A stretch of 64,000 nucleotides of DNA from Porphyromonas pasteri (GCF_014647755.1 NZ_BMPU01000002.1:358081-422080), one strand, 5' to 3'. Shown: positions 26,085-35,654, numbered from the stretch's first letter. The notes: generated by a model from the letters alone, not told the origin. A program made the numbers and translations.

Positions 26085-29051
26085 ATGTCATATAATAGTG
26101 ACCTTATTAAACCAGAGATAAAGCATCTATCTCTACGCTTATTTATCTTAAGGATAGGGGAAGACAAGAATAATCCTATTTATAGAATAGCCTATGGTGT
26201 TGTGTCCCCTAGTGATCACGCCATGGAGAAAGCCACTGGGAGTGACTTTTCTAAGCTTGGAAGCTATGACAATAAGAAGATCTACCTAGCGAGTATTTCT
26301 ATTTGCTCCGAGATAGAGAGCATCTTAGGAATATATGAGGCTCTATCCATCGGGAGTTCTCTTAAGGAGAGCCTTCGTAGATATGGCATCAGCAATGATA
26401 ACCTCATGTATGATGTAGAATATATGCGAGGTGGGGTTCCTGTCCCATGGCATAAAGCAAATATTTTAGGGAATCAGCTATCTGATAGTAGGTATATCTG
26501 CATGCTTGAGCCTGAGACCCTATTCAAGATCGATGGATATCTCCTAGAACAAGAAGAGTTGGATGACGCTATGCGTACTCTAAGTGTTAAGCTTAGGGAG
26601 GCAACAGGCCTACCATTTGATACAAGCTACGACCATATCGGCAATCTAGAAATACTTATCGCTCCAGATCAAGATATCTATGGAAGATCCTTAGTCAAGC
26701 ATTGGCAAGACAAAGAGTCCTTTACTCAACATGTAGAGCTGTCTTCCAAACTTACTGATGGAGCTGATCTAGTGACTGTCAATATTAAATTGACAGCAGG
26801 GGGAGTTATAACCATCGATACACTGTTGTCAGATAAACCAAATGATAACGAGAATACTACCTTCTCCATACCCTCTGAATATCCCCCACAAGCTGTAGAG
26901 ATTAAGATCTGGCTAACTAAATCCTCTGAGGTTAGGCTAGTGCACTTATCGACTCATCATTTTATCGGAGAAATATGTTTCAGTCTAGGTATAGTACAGA
27001 GTGAAATTCATATACAATCGGATTGGTTAAAAAGGGTTAGGGGAGCTATGCCTAAGCATAAGAAGGAGCTTGTCGACAAAGCCTCGTCAATTCAAAGGAC
27101 TCGTAGTGAGTCACACCACAGAATAAATAAAGGCTTACCTCAATGGCTAAAAAGAAAGGTGACGATTAAGCCTATTGAACGCTGTGATGACGCTTATTTT
27201 CCTGCTGGTTGGGACTGTGAAACTCAGGAATCAGGCTCTCTATCATTTCTGGAATGGTTCAAAGCTAAAACCAAAGGGGCTAAGTCGGTATTCCTCCAGG
27301 ATCCTTATTTCGAAGATGTTGCCTTGTCCTTTATTGCCCTCTCAGATATCCAGGGGGAATGTATAATCCTTACACAAACAGATCTAAAGACGAATACAGA
27401 TAATACCATATCTATGAGTGGCACCTCCCAACGGAAGGCTAAGATTCTATCCTTGATTAAGGATAATCCAAGCCTATATGGTTCTATTCAACTTATCATT
27501 CGAGATATGCCAGGGTCAAGCCCCAAGCTACATGACAGGTACCTATTCATAGGATATGACGATGGTAGATGTGAAGGTTATATGTTATCCAATTCATTAC
27601 AAGGGGCCACCAAGAAAAGCCCGCTACTTATCACACGAATAGGGACTCCTGTGCTAGTCAAGGTAAAGAAACACATTGCCAAGCTCATTGACCCAGATAA
27701 GGTTGAAACCATATATCATTATTCTGACCGTACATCAAGCTCGACACAAGAGGGGAAAGAGATTGCTGACGCCGATTTTTATGACTGCCTACAGGCGATG
27801 AATCATCCACTAGATCCTGACTGCCTTGATCAAGTTTTGAATGATATTCTGAAGGAGAAAACGACTGATAGGATTTCAACCTTTGGTTATTATCTCGCAC
27901 ATATTAGCGATGATGAACTTCTCTCCACACACCAGGTAATGGGAGCTAGAATTGCTAATAATCCTAAAGCTATTGAAGCTCTAAAGAGCTTTATACTTGA
28001 GCATCATAAGTCTTCATTTCCTATAGGGTTCGAAGGCTTTTCTGGGAGGGGTTATCGAAACAATCACTTCCCTGATATTTTAGAGTTTTCTTATCATAAG
28101 ATTATCCATCGTAACCACACACATCTGATAGATAATTCCTATATAGGATTCAGCCATCCTATATGGGGTATGGAGTATGCTTGTGTGCTACTTATTAGGG
28201 CTTCTGCTCAAGATACCATTGACGCCCTTAAACAGCTACGAGATCAGCTTGTAAGTATCAAGACAGACAAAACTATTACCTCGATATATAAGATTACAAA
28301 TACGCTACTGTGTATGATCTTTAACTCCGTAGTATTTGGATGGGACGGTGATCTAATGGAGAAAATGCTAATAGACGGTAACGATTGGTGTAGAGGACTC
28401 GGCGCTCTTATTCTTATCTATAAGGCTAATGACTCTAATTTTGATATTAAGCCTCACCTTGAACTATTACAGAGTCATGACGAACGCATCACGTTATGCA
28501 ATACTATCATATTTTCATCGGAACAGAATATTAAGAGAGATGATATTTACGACCTTCTGACAGAAGAGATCAAGGAATCTGATATAGAATACGCCTATAA
28601 GAATATCCTTGATATATTAAGAGGTTACTATCCTTTAGAGCTGCAAGAAACGTACATCAGGAAGATTTATGAACCACTGATTCAAGATGGCAGATTAGAC
28701 CGTGACATTTTATCTCGCACATTAACCGAATCTCTCTTTGATGAATATATACAGAGTGAACCCAAGTACAGACCTGATGCTCTCGTTATGGGGCTTTGTC
28801 TCATTAACGGATCCCTTAAAGCGCTCCAAGAAAAGTCACAGAAGCTACTGATGGAGACAGAAAGGAAACTAAATCGATTGATTATAAAAGACCATAACAA
28901 TGTATTTCAGGCATGCGCTGCGCTAAAGAATCTAAGATCCTTGCTTGAGAGGATCCTAGCTGAGTACCCTTGTCCCTCCAGTGAGCTGCTCAATATTAAT
29001 GATAAGATACAGTCTACATTAAGGAGGGTTGGAATAGGAACGGAACTTTAG
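26085..29051 (+). CDS. Large PLD-like protein, possible defence gene (VPA1262-like)
   Basis: A 988-residue soluble protein with no signal peptide. Residues about 1-370 form an N-terminal region opening LSLRLFILRIGEDKNNPIYR, which reminds me of VPA1262-family proteins; that match is tentative. Residues about 400-550 look like one phospholipase D-type unit: FLQDPYFEDVALSFI, then the catalytic-type motif KLHDRYLFIG and GYMLSNSLQGA (HDR in place of HxK). The last 400 residues appear all-helical. PLD folds of this type occur as nucleases in several antiviral systems. The gene is much AT-richer than its ribosomal neighbours and stands alone between rplQ and rplS, which points to insertion. Function is unproven. 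Confidence 0.7.
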   Translation: MSYNSDLIKPEIKHLSLRLFILRIGEDKNNPIYRIAYGVVSPSDHAMEKATGSDFSKLGSYDNKKIYLASISICSEIESILGIYEALSIGSSLKESLRRYGISNDNLMYDVEYMRGGVPVPWHKANILGNQLSDSRYICMLEPETLFKIDGYLLEQEELDDAMRTLSVKLREATGLPFDTSYDHIGNLEILIAPDQDIYGRSLVKHWQDKESFTQHVELSSKLTDGADLVTVNIKLTAGGVITIDTLLSDKPNDNENTTFSIPSEYPPQAVEIKIWLTKSSEVRLVHLSTHHFIGEICFSLGIVQSEIHIQSDWLKRVRGAMPKHKKELVDKASSIQRTRSESHHRINKGLPQWLKRKVTIKPIERCDDAYFPAGWDCETQESGSLSFLEWFKAKTKGAKSVFLQDPYFEDVALSFIALSDIQGECIILTQTDLKTNTDNTISMSGTSQRKAKILSLIKDNPSLYGSIQLIIRDMPGSSPKLHDRYLFIGYDDGRCEGYMLSNSLQGATKKSPLLITRIGTPVLVKVKKHIAKLIDPDKVETIYHYSDRTSSSTQEGKEIADADFYDCLQAMNHPLDPDCLDQVLNDILKEKTTDRISTFGYYLAHISDDELLSTHQVMGARIANNPKAIEALKSFILEHHKSSFPIGFEGFSGRGYRNNHFPDILEFSYHKIIHRNHTHLIDNSYIGFSHPIWGMEYACVLLIRASAQDTIDALKQLRDQLVSIKTDKTITSIYKITNTLLCMIFNSVVFGWDGDLMEKMLIDGNDWCRGLGALILIYKANDSNFDIKPHLELLQSHDERITLCNTIIFSSEQNIKRDDIYDLLTEEIKESDIEYAYKNILDILRGYYPLELQETYIRKIYEPLIQDGRLDRDILSRTLTESLFDEYIQSEPKYRPDALVMGLCLINGSLKALQEKSQKLLMETERKLNRLIIKDHNNVFQACAALKNLRSLLERILAEYPCPSSELLNINDKIQSTLRRVGIGTEL

Positions 29052-29152
29052 AATTGAGCTATGAGTCAAACCTTTATAATAGAGGGATACACAAACATTA
29101 ACCTTAAGCTTAGATTTATTCCTCTGGAGTTTCACCCGTAAGGGTTACTCAC

Positions 29153-29217
29153 TCAGGGCTCCCGCATCAAATCCGACTACCTCAAGCAGGTACTCGGATT
29201 TTGATGCGGAAGCCCTG
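29153..29217 (+). terminator. Long 65-nt hairpin, probable terminator
   Basis: tcagggctcccgcatcaaa at 29153 pairs with ttgatgcggaagccctga ending at 29217, with one mismatch in the long outer stem. An inner ccgact/tactcgg section continues it. No T run follows directly. It is unusually long for a terminator and might be bidirectional or an RNA element. Confidence 0.6.
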
Positions 29218-29237
29218 ACGTGTTGCGTGATAAGGCC

Positions 29238-29266
29238 TTGTGATTGCGCGCTTTTTTGTACCTTTG
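29238..29266 (+). promoter_or_regulatory. Promoter of rplS
   Basis: TTG at 29238-29240 and a perfect TACCTTTG at 29259-29266, spacer 18 bp (slightly short). Confidence 0.65.
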
Positions 29267-29364
29267 CGACGCTTTGCGTAATCTCTGTCAGGAATATATG
29301 AATAAGTGTGGCCTGTTATATTGCGTTTAGTGTAGTACTAATCAAATAAGCTAAAGGACAAACA

Positions 29365-29724
29365 ATGGACTTTATTAAGATCGTCAACGAAGCTTTCGCT
29401 ACTGGTAAGAGCCACCCCGCCTTCCGTAGTGGTGACACTATCACCGTTGACTACCGCATCAGCGAAGGGGGTAAGGAGCGTATCCAGCGCTATCGTGGTG
29501 TCGTCATCCGCATCAGCGGTCACGGTGACAAGAAGCGTTTCACGGTTCGTAAAATCAGCGAAGGTGTAGGCGTAGAGCGTATCTTCGCGATCGAAAGCCC
29601 CTTCATCGAAAAGATTACTGTCGAGAAGTTCGGTAAGGTACGTCGCGCTAAGCTCTACTACCTCCGTGCCCTCACCGGTAAGAAGGCGCGCATCAAGGAG
29701 CGCCGCTACGTCGCTGAGAAGTAA
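29365..29724 (+). CDS. rplS: 50S ribosomal protein L19
   Basis: A 119-residue L19 at the subunit interface. It shows [53 protein letters not shown] and the end [18 protein letters not shown], all conserved. It is monocistronic here, behind its own promoter; a hairpin follows about 65 bp after the stop. Confidence 0.98.
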   Translation: MDFIKIVNEAFATGKSHPAFRSGDTITVDYRISEGGKERIQRYRGVVIRISGHGDKKRFTVRKISEGVGVERIFAIESPFIEKITVEKFGKVRRAKLYYLRALTGKKARIKERRYVAEK

Positions 29725-29790
29725 GAAGACCTCGGGGATCTCTTCCGCTTCACGGCGGACGGGTGCCCCAAGCCTTCATGCCAAGCATAC

Positions 29791-29823
29791 AGCCCCATCG
29801 CCGACACGCTCGGTGATGGGGCT
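29791..29823 (+). terminator. Hairpin after rplS
   Basis: agccccatcgcc pairs with ggtgatggggct, a GC-rich stem with a short loop. No T run, so termination is likely but not certain. Confidence 0.6.
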
Positions 29824-29870
29824 GATGCTTGCTTATCCCCTCGGGGGATAGCCAGCTTATATTCACATAG

Positions 29871-30770
29871 ATGTTGATGAAAAGAATTTCCACTTCACTT
29901 GCCCTCATGGCTCTTGCCGTGGCTTTCGCTTCGTGTGATGATCCCATCACGCGCAAGGAGCGCAGCCTCATCGATCGCCAGTACAAGGAGGGTGTACTCA
30001 CCGCCAGCCAGAGCTTCGACTTCACGCGCTGGATTGATGTGAGCAAGGGCGCCTATCGTCTGCCCGCTATCAGCGCTGACGAAGATGCTAAGAATACCTA
30101 TTGGGCCTCGGCCAGCAATCAGGGCTACACGATGCTCTCCTCTTCGCCTACGGACTATCCCGTCGTGCCACTTGAGGAGAATGGAGCCGCTCATGGCGCC
30201 ATCATCCGCTCGATTAAGGGCTTCTACTTCTTCGGTATCGGGACGAACGTCATCGCGGGTGCCCTCTATACGGGGCAGGTCGATGCGCGCAATCTCGTGG
30301 GGAAGCCCCTCGAGTCGACGCTCTTCGGTCAGCCTTACTCCAGCGGTATCCCCGAGATCGTGGACTTCACCTATCAGTACAAGGCGGGGGAGAAGGTCAT
30401 CCATGGGCAGGATAAGAAGGTCGAGCTTCCCAGCGAAGACCGTGCCGCTGTCTCGGCTGTCTTCTACGAAGTCACCGACGATGCGAGCTACCTCAATGGC
30501 GTGACGCTGCAGACGGATGCGCGCATCGTGGCGAAGGGCTACGTCGAGCTGGAGCCTACGACTCCCGCTGACACGTGGCAGACCTATCGCCTGCGTCTCA
30601 CGCCCGTCGACGAAGCACGCTACGAAGCCGTGGACTTCACGAAGAAGAAGTATCGTCTGGCTCTGGTCTTCTCCTCGAGCTTCCGTGGTGCCGAGTACAT
30701 CGGTGCTGTGGGTAGCGAGCTACGCCTGCGCGAGGTCAAGCTCCAGGACCGCATTAAGCCCCATCATTAG
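29871..30770 (+). CDS. PCMD-domain-like lipoprotein
   Basis: A 299-residue lipoprotein. The signal ends in the lipobox AFASC (Cys near residue 22), so it should be lipid-anchored and periplasmic or surface-exposed. The mature part has features of the Bacteroidota PCMD domain (putative carbohydrate metabolism): SFDFTRW near the start, YWASASNQGYTML, and the late beta-rich RLALVFSSSFRGAEYIGAVG. A second in-frame ATG at 29877 gives an equally good signal peptide. The outer-membrane barrel gene follows by 9 nt, so the two probably form an operon. The ligand is unknown. Confidence 0.72.
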   Translation: MLMKRISTSLALMALAVAFASCDDPITRKERSLIDRQYKEGVLTASQSFDFTRWIDVSKGAYRLPAISADEDAKNTYWASASNQGYTMLSSSPTDYPVVPLEENGAAHGAIIRSIKGFYFFGIGTNVIAGALYTGQVDARNLVGKPLESTLFGQPYSSGIPEIVDFTYQYKAGEKVIHGQDKKVELPSEDRAAVSAVFYEVTDDASYLNGVTLQTDARIVAKGYVELEPTTPADTWQTYRLRLTPVDEARYEAVDFTKKKYRLALVFSSSFRGAEYIGAVGSELRLREVKLQDRIKPHH

Positions 30771-30779
30771 TCCTGCCGT

Positions 30780-31538
30780 ATGAAGATGATTCGAACGCTC
30801 CTCCTCCTCGGCCTCTCTCTTGGCCTCCTCGCACTACCCGCTCGCGCCGCTGAGACGGGTGACGAGCAGCCCTCACGCCTCGGTGTAGGCGTGCACCTCG
30901 GCTTCAACATCGGTGGTGCTCTGCCTCCCTCCGTCCCCAAGCCCGTCAAGAAGGTCACGGCCTTCATGCCCGGGGGGACGCCCAACGTGGGGCTGGACCT
31001 CTCTTACCGCTTTACGCCTGCAAGCCCCTTCTCCCTCCTCCTCGGGCTGGAGTACGATATCCGTAGCTTTAGCACCACCGTCCAAGCCGAAGATATGCCC
31101 ATCCGCTATCAGAGTGAGGACTTCAAGGAGCAGCACTACACGGGCTACCAGCGTGTCGAGATGGATACGCGCTACGTCGTGGTGCCCGTGGGGGTGAGCT
31201 ACGCTCTGCCTAATAGCTCCTTCCGCCTCATGGCTGGGGGCTACTATGCTCACGCGCTCAAGCGTAAGTTCACCGCTAAGCTCGATGGTGACGGCCTCAT
31301 GGATGGTCGTGTCTATCAGGAGGGCGCGGTGCTTGCCTTCAGCCTCGGGGACTTCCTCGTGCGCAATGACGTCGGTGTGCGCTTCGGTGCAGACTACCAG
31401 ATCGACCCGCACTGGGGGCTTACGGCGCGTATGAACGTAGGTCTGCCGAAGATCTTTGATAAGAGCTTCGAGGTCATGCCTTACTCGCTGCGTCACGTCT
31501 TCCTCAACCTCGGCGTCAGCTACCGCATCAATCGATAG
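30780..31538 (+). CDS. Outer-membrane beta-barrel protein (PorT-like)
   Basis: A 252-residue protein with a signal peptide (MKMIRTLLLLGLSLGLLALP, cut near ARAAE). The rest alternates polar and aromatic residues in strands: GVHLGFNIGGALP, VGLDLSYRFTPASPFSLLLG, LMAGGYYAHALKRKF, ending HVFLNLGVSYRINR, whose aromatic-rich last strand is typical of an outer-membrane barrel. I count about eight strands. It resembles the small porin-like barrels of Bacteroidota. Coupled to the PCMD-like lipoprotein gene upstream. Confidence 0.8.
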   Translation: MKMIRTLLLLGLSLGLLALPARAAETGDEQPSRLGVGVHLGFNIGGALPPSVPKPVKKVTAFMPGGTPNVGLDLSYRFTPASPFSLLLGLEYDIRSFSTTVQAEDMPIRYQSEDFKEQHYTGYQRVEMDTRYVVVPVGVSYALPNSSFRLMAGGYYAHALKRKFTAKLDGDGLMDGRVYQEGAVLAFSLGDFLVRNDVGVRFGADYQIDPHWGLTARMNVGLPKIFDKSFEVMPYSLRHVFLNLGVSYRINR

Positions 31539-31565
31539 CCCCGCTGCGAGCGATATCCGCTAATA

Positions 31566-31616
31566 CACTCCGCCCCGCTATGTCTCACCAACGAGTGAGC
31601 ATAGCGGGGCGGAGTG
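31566..31616. terminator. Bidirectional terminator between converging genes
   Basis: cactccgccccgctatg pairs with catagcggggcggagtg; the loop contains a further tctcac/gtgag pairing. It serves the barrel gene (+) and probably the AbiJ-like gene (-). Confidence 0.88.
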
Positions 31617-31684
31617 CTTTGGGGGGGATAGGAATAGCGGGTTAATTGTGCTCTTCTTCTGAAAAAGATAGACACTGTTCCCTG

Positions 31685-32509
31685 TTAGAAAGGGAGTGGG
31701 TCGTCTTCCTTCTCAGGGAATTTATGCAGAAGATACTTTGCTAATGGGGGAATGATACCCACAAGTAATTCTACCTCTTCTATAGATATACCTTCTCTCT
31801 CTCGAGGATGTCGCACAGTATTACTTACAAATCCCCATACTTGTGCCAAGGCTTGATTGAGAGGAGATGGGAAGAGGTCGGGATGCTTTTTTAATAGCTC
31901 ACCTAACGTCTCCTTCTTACTGCCTACCACTTCACGGCTTAGACACTCTATGGCTTGGTAGGCATGTGTTACGGCTCCATTTGTATCGGGTTCAGGTCGT
32001 CTGGAGAGATCGGTGCGCGCCTCTTTAAGATGTTCTGCTGTTGTGGGGAGATCTTTCTTGTGTGATAGTTCAATAGCTTCTTTGTAACCTTGCTCAAAGT
32101 CGTCATCTCCTCTACGCATAACCTGCCCATCTTCCAACTCCCATCCAATTCCATGTTTGTGGAAGTATCCATTTATTTGCTCAGTGAATAGCCTTTGATT
32201 TTCTGCATAGCCATTGAGTTCACTGTGGAATGCCTCTATAATATCATAGATCTTATTCCAAGGACATCTGCGATCATCAGTGAGGAGTCTAAGAATTTCA
32301 TCCTTTACAAAATCGGGTGTCCAGTTCCCTTCTGTTGGCTCAAGCAGTATTCCGCTGATGATGTAGAGTGCCCTTTGGGAGCCTATTTTTAGCCTATTTA
32401 GTAGGGTGTCAAATAAGAAGATGCGAAGCCCTTCGGGAGCATCGTATCTGATAGTGATCTCTGCAGGAGTGGAGGTTATTCCTTCTCTGCTGGAAAAGTT
32501 TTGTGCCAT
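31685..32509 (-). CDS. AbiJ-like abortive-infection protein (AbiJ-NTD4/HEPN type)
   Basis: A 274-residue soluble protein. The start FSSREGITSTPAEI, followed by a strongly helical stretch, resembles the AbiJ N-terminal domain 4. Residues 150-265 resemble the linked HEPN-like domain: AYQAIECLSREVVGSKKETL, LGELLKKHPDLFP, and SNTVRHPREREGISIEEVEL, where related proteins have a GIRH-type motif. Proteins of this design are found in phage-resistance loci and are thought to act as RNases; that role is inferred, not shown here. It lies 35 bp downstream of uvrB on the same strand and is AT-richer than its surroundings, consistent with acquisition. Confidence 0.72.
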   Translation of the reverse strand: MAQNFSSREGITSTPAEITIRYDAPEGLRIFLFDTLLNRLKIGSQRALYIISGILLEPTEGNWTPDFVKDEILRLLTDDRRCPWNKIYDIIEAFHSELNGYAENQRLFTEQINGYFHKHGIGWELEDGQVMRRGDDDFEQGYKEAIELSHKKDLPTTAEHLKEARTDLSRRPEPDTNGAVTHAYQAIECLSREVVGSKKETLGELLKKHPDLFPSPLNQALAQVWGFVSNTVRHPREREGISIEEVELLVGIIPPLAKYLLHKFPEKEDDPLPF

Positions 32510-32544
32510 GGCTTAAAAGAAAATAGCTATATGTATGGGGAAGG

Positions 32545-34566
32545 CTACTGCAGTAGGCGAATCTTCTCCTCGAGGCGCTGTAGCTCGTTGCGCAGGCGGG
32601 CGGCATCGACGAAGTTGAGTTCCTTCGCAGCAGCCATCATCTCGCTGCGCTTCGTCTCGGCAAGCTCGCGGAGCTGGTCGAGTGATAGGAACTGCTCGAT
32701 GGGGTCTTCGACAGCAGCCTCGGGCGAAGCCTCGATATAGGGGATGGCTTCGTCGGCGCCCTTCTTGTCGGGGAAGGCGGAGGAGCTATTCTTGACGATC
32801 TGCTGGGGCGTGATGCCGTTGGCCTCGTTGTAAGCGATCTGCTTGGCACGGCGGCGGGCGGTCTCGTCCATCGTCAGGCGCATGCTCTCGGTGATGTGGT
32901 CGGCGTAGAAGATGACGCGGCCGTTGACGTTTCGCGCGGCACGCCCTGCCGTCTGCGTCAGCGAGCGGTGGCTACGCAGGAAGCCTTCCTTGTCGGCATC
33001 GAGGACGGCGACGAGGGCTACCTCGGGTAGGTCAAGGCCTTCACGCAGGAGGTTCACACCGATGAGCACGTCATAGACGCCCTTACGCAGGTCCTCCATG
33101 ATCTGCACACGTGTCAGCGTATCGACGTCGCTATGGATGTAGCTACATGAGACGCCGTGCTTGATGAGGTACTCGGAGAGCTCCTCGGCCATACGCTTGG
33201 TGAGCGTAGTGACGAGTACGCGCTCACCTCGCTCGATGGAGATCTGGATCTCATGCTCGAGGTCATCGACCTGATGGAGCGTGGGGCGTACCTCAATAGG
33301 CGGATCGAGAAGGCCCGTGGGTCGGATGAGCTGCTCGACGACGACGCCTTCGCTCTTGGTGAGCTCGTATTCGGCAGGCGTCGCACTGATATAGAGGATG
33401 CGTGGGGTGAGGTCGTCGAACTCCTCGAACTTCAGCGGTCTATTGTCCAGCGCAGCGGGCAGGCGGAAGCCGTACTCCACGAGGCTCGTCTTACGCGAGC
33501 GGTCACCACCGTACATCGCATGGATCTGTGGTACGGTCACGTGGCTCTCGTCGATGATGAGGAGGAAGTCATTCGGGAAGTAGTCGAGGAGGCAGAAGGG
33601 GCGCTCACCAGGCTGGCGACCATCGAAGTAGCGGGAGTAGTTCTCGATGCCTGAGCAGTAGCCCAGCTCGCGGATCATCTCCAGATCATAGGTGGTACGC
33701 TCGTAGAGGCGCTTGGCTTCGAAGGCACGGCCTTCGTCCTCCAGCTCCTGCACGCGCTGACCGAGGTCGACGTCGATCTGCCCGACGGCGGAATTGACCT
33801 GCTCCTGTGTCGTGACGAAGAGGTTCGCGGGGTGGACAATGAGGCGGGTCATCGGCCCGTATTCTCTACCGCTCTGTGGGTCGAAGGAGGCGATGCGCTC
33901 GATCTCATCGTCCCAGAAGGTCACACGATACGCCACACCGTCGAAGCCTTCGATGGAGGGGAAGATATCGATGGTGTCACCCTTGACACGGAAGTAACCC
34001 GGGGTGAAGGTCAGGCGGTCGTTGACGTAGTGATTGAGGACAAGGTCACGCTTGAGCTGCTCCTGACTGTAGCGCTGTCCCTCTTGTAGGCGCAGGATCT
34101 TCTCCTCGAAGGCCTTGGGATCCGCCATGCCATAGAGGCACGAGACGGAGGAGATGACGATGACATCCTCACGCCCCGAGAGGAGGGAAGCCGTGGCACG
34201 TAGGCGGAGCTTCTCGATCTCGGCGTTGATCGCCATGTCCTTCTCGATATAGGTGTCGGAGGCGGCTATGTAGGCCTCGGGCTGATAGTAGTCGTAGTAC
34301 GAGACGAAGTACTCGACAGCGTTGTCGGGGAAGAACGCCTTGAACTCCGCATAGAGCTGTGCTGCGAGGGTCTTATTGTGGCTAAGCACAAGGGTGGGCT
34401 TGCCGAGGCGGGCGATGACGTTGGCCGCGGTGAACGTCTTCCCCGAGCCTGTGACCCCGAGGAGCGTCTGGAAGGGGACACCCGACTCAAAGCCGTGGAC
34501 GAGTTCGTCGATGGCCTGCGGTTGGTCTCCCGTGGGACGGAAGCGTGAGGTGAGCTTGAAGGACAT
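32545..34566 (-). CDS. uvrB: UvrABC system protein B
   Basis: A 673-residue DNA-damage recognition helicase of nucleotide excision repair. Walker A is GVTGSGKTFT (about residue 38), followed by LVLSHNKTLAAQLY and the beta-hairpin region YYDYYQPEAYIAASDTYIEK (about 92-111). The late helicase motif is LREGLDLPEVALVAVLDADK, and the C-terminal UVR domain (KRSEMMAAAKELNFVDAARL) contacts UvrC. Length and all motifs are intact. Confidence 0.98.
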   Translation of the reverse strand: MSFKLTSRFRPTGDQPQAIDELVHGFESGVPFQTLLGVTGSGKTFTAANVIARLGKPTLVLSHNKTLAAQLYAEFKAFFPDNAVEYFVSYYDYYQPEAYIAASDTYIEKDMAINAEIEKLRLRATASLLSGREDVIVISSVSCLYGMADPKAFEEKILRLQEGQRYSQEQLKRDLVLNHYVNDRLTFTPGYFRVKGDTIDIFPSIEGFDGVAYRVTFWDDEIERIASFDPQSGREYGPMTRLIVHPANLFVTTQEQVNSAVGQIDVDLGQRVQELEDEGRAFEAKRLYERTTYDLEMIRELGYCSGIENYSRYFDGRQPGERPFCLLDYFPNDFLLIIDESHVTVPQIHAMYGGDRSRKTSLVEYGFRLPAALDNRPLKFEEFDDLTPRILYISATPAEYELTKSEGVVVEQLIRPTGLLDPPIEVRPTLHQVDDLEHEIQISIERGERVLVTTLTKRMAEELSEYLIKHGVSCSYIHSDVDTLTRVQIMEDLRKGVYDVLIGVNLLREGLDLPEVALVAVLDADKEGFLRSHRSLTQTAGRAARNVNGRVIFYADHITESMRLTMDETARRRAKQIAYNEANGITPQQIVKNSSSAFPDKKGADEAIPYIEASPEAAVEDPIEQFLSLDQLRELAETKRSEMMAAAKELNFVDAARLRNELQRLEEKIRLLQ

Positions 34567-34602
34567 AGATGGAGCGATAGAGGGGATATAGAGGATATAG
34601 TG

Positions 34603-34649
34603 AGTGGGTCACCTCCATCCCCAGCAGCGGGTGATGGAGATGACCCACT
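34603..34649. terminator. Terminator of the mscS operon
   Basis: agtgggtcacctccatc pairs with gatggagatgacccact around ccccagcagcgggt, with one mismatch. It sits between mscS and uvrB, both on the minus strand. Confidence 0.75.
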
Positions 34650-34683
34650 GCTGGGGACTTGGATAGATCCGAGGGGAGGGCGA

Positions 34684-35604
34684 TTACTTCGCCTGATGGA
34701 CGGTGAGCTGTGGGAAGGGGAAGCCGATGCCGGCAGCGTTGAACTCCTTATAGATACGTTCGTTGATATCGAAGAAGACGTCCCAGTAGTTCTCGTTTGC
34801 CGTCCAAGCACGGATGACAATGTTCACGCTACTCGCACCGAGAGAGAGCAGAGCGATGGTGTAGTCGGGGGTCTTGAGGATGCGTGCGTCGGACTCGATG
34901 ATGCTGCGCAGGAGGTTGCGAGCGCGGTCGACGTCCTCATTGTACTCGATACCGATGGTCCAGTCGACACGGCGGGTATTCTCGTGCGAGTAGTTGACGA
35001 CGCTGTTGCTGCTGAGGAGGCTGTTGGGGATGAAGGCCGCCTTGTTGTCGGGCGTCAGTACCTCGGTGTGGAAGAGACGGACGGCCTTGACCGTGCCATC
35101 AGTACCCTGCGACGAGATGAAGTCGCCGAGCTTGAAGGGCTTGGTGACGATGATGATGACCCCACCAGCCAGATTCTGCAGCTGGCCACTGAGAGCCATA
35201 CCGACAGCCAGACCCATAGAGGCCAGGACAGCGGCGAAGGATACGGACTTTACGCCGAGCACACCAGCCAAGAAGAGGAAGAGGGCGATGTACAGTATCG
35301 CAGTGAAGACCGAGTCAAGGAGTGAGACGGCTACTCCCTCGATATTGCGGCGGCGGAGGATCCCGTTGAAGATCTTCTTCAGGCGGGTGATGACGACCTT
35401 ACCGAGCCAGAAGAGGACCACTACGAGGATGACGCGCAGCCCGAAGTTGATACCAGCATTGAGCCATTCCTCGAGCATGCTCCGGCTGAACCAGTGCTTG
35501 ATGTCGAGGTTGAGGGGCTGCGTAGCAGCTCCGATGGCTTCCTTGAGCTCGGAGCCTGCAGCCGAGTCAGCTGGTAGTATCTGTGCGAAGAAAAGAGGGT
35601 TCAT
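34684..35604 (-). CDS. Small-conductance mechanosensitive channel (MscS family)
   Basis: A 306-residue channel that releases solutes under osmotic down-shock. After a non-conserved N-terminus and a hydrophobic segment (about 50-70), the pore helix is visible as AAVLASMGLAVGMALSGQLQ (about 129-148) and LAGGVIIIVTKPFKLGDFI. The cytoplasmic beta domain has FHTEVLTPDNKAAFIPNSLL. Length is close to E. coli MscS (286). It is the last gene of a five-gene minus-strand run, 50 nt after the MATE gene. Confidence 0.93.
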   Translation of the reverse strand: MNPLFFAQILPADSAAGSELKEAIGAATQPLNLDIKHWFSRSMLEEWLNAGINFGLRVILVVVLFWLGKVVITRLKKIFNGILRRRNIEGVAVSLLDSVFTAILYIALFLFLAGVLGVKSVSFAAVLASMGLAVGMALSGQLQNLAGGVIIIVTKPFKLGDFISSQGTDGTVKAVRLFHTEVLTPDNKAAFIPNSLLSSNSVVNYSHENTRRVDWTIGIEYNEDVDRARNLLRSIIESDARILKTPDYTIALLSLGASSVNIVIRAWTANENYWDVFFDINERIYKEFNAAGIGFPFPQLTVHQAK

Positions 35605-35654
35605 AAGAGGAGTAAGTTAGAATTGGATATTGGTTGATATATAGGATGGCTTCG

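Larger units (their letters stand above)
29052..29364. other. Intergenic region before rplS
   Basis: Holds a 65-nt hairpin (29153-29217) and the rplS promoter (29238-29266). The first 100 bp are AT-rich like the preceding gene; I see nothing else. Confidence 0.65.

Noticed and set aside
29871..31538. PCMD-like lipoprotein and barrel as a SusD/SusC-type uptake pair
   Set aside because: The barrel is only about 250 residues with no plug domain, and the lipoprotein has no SusD helices.
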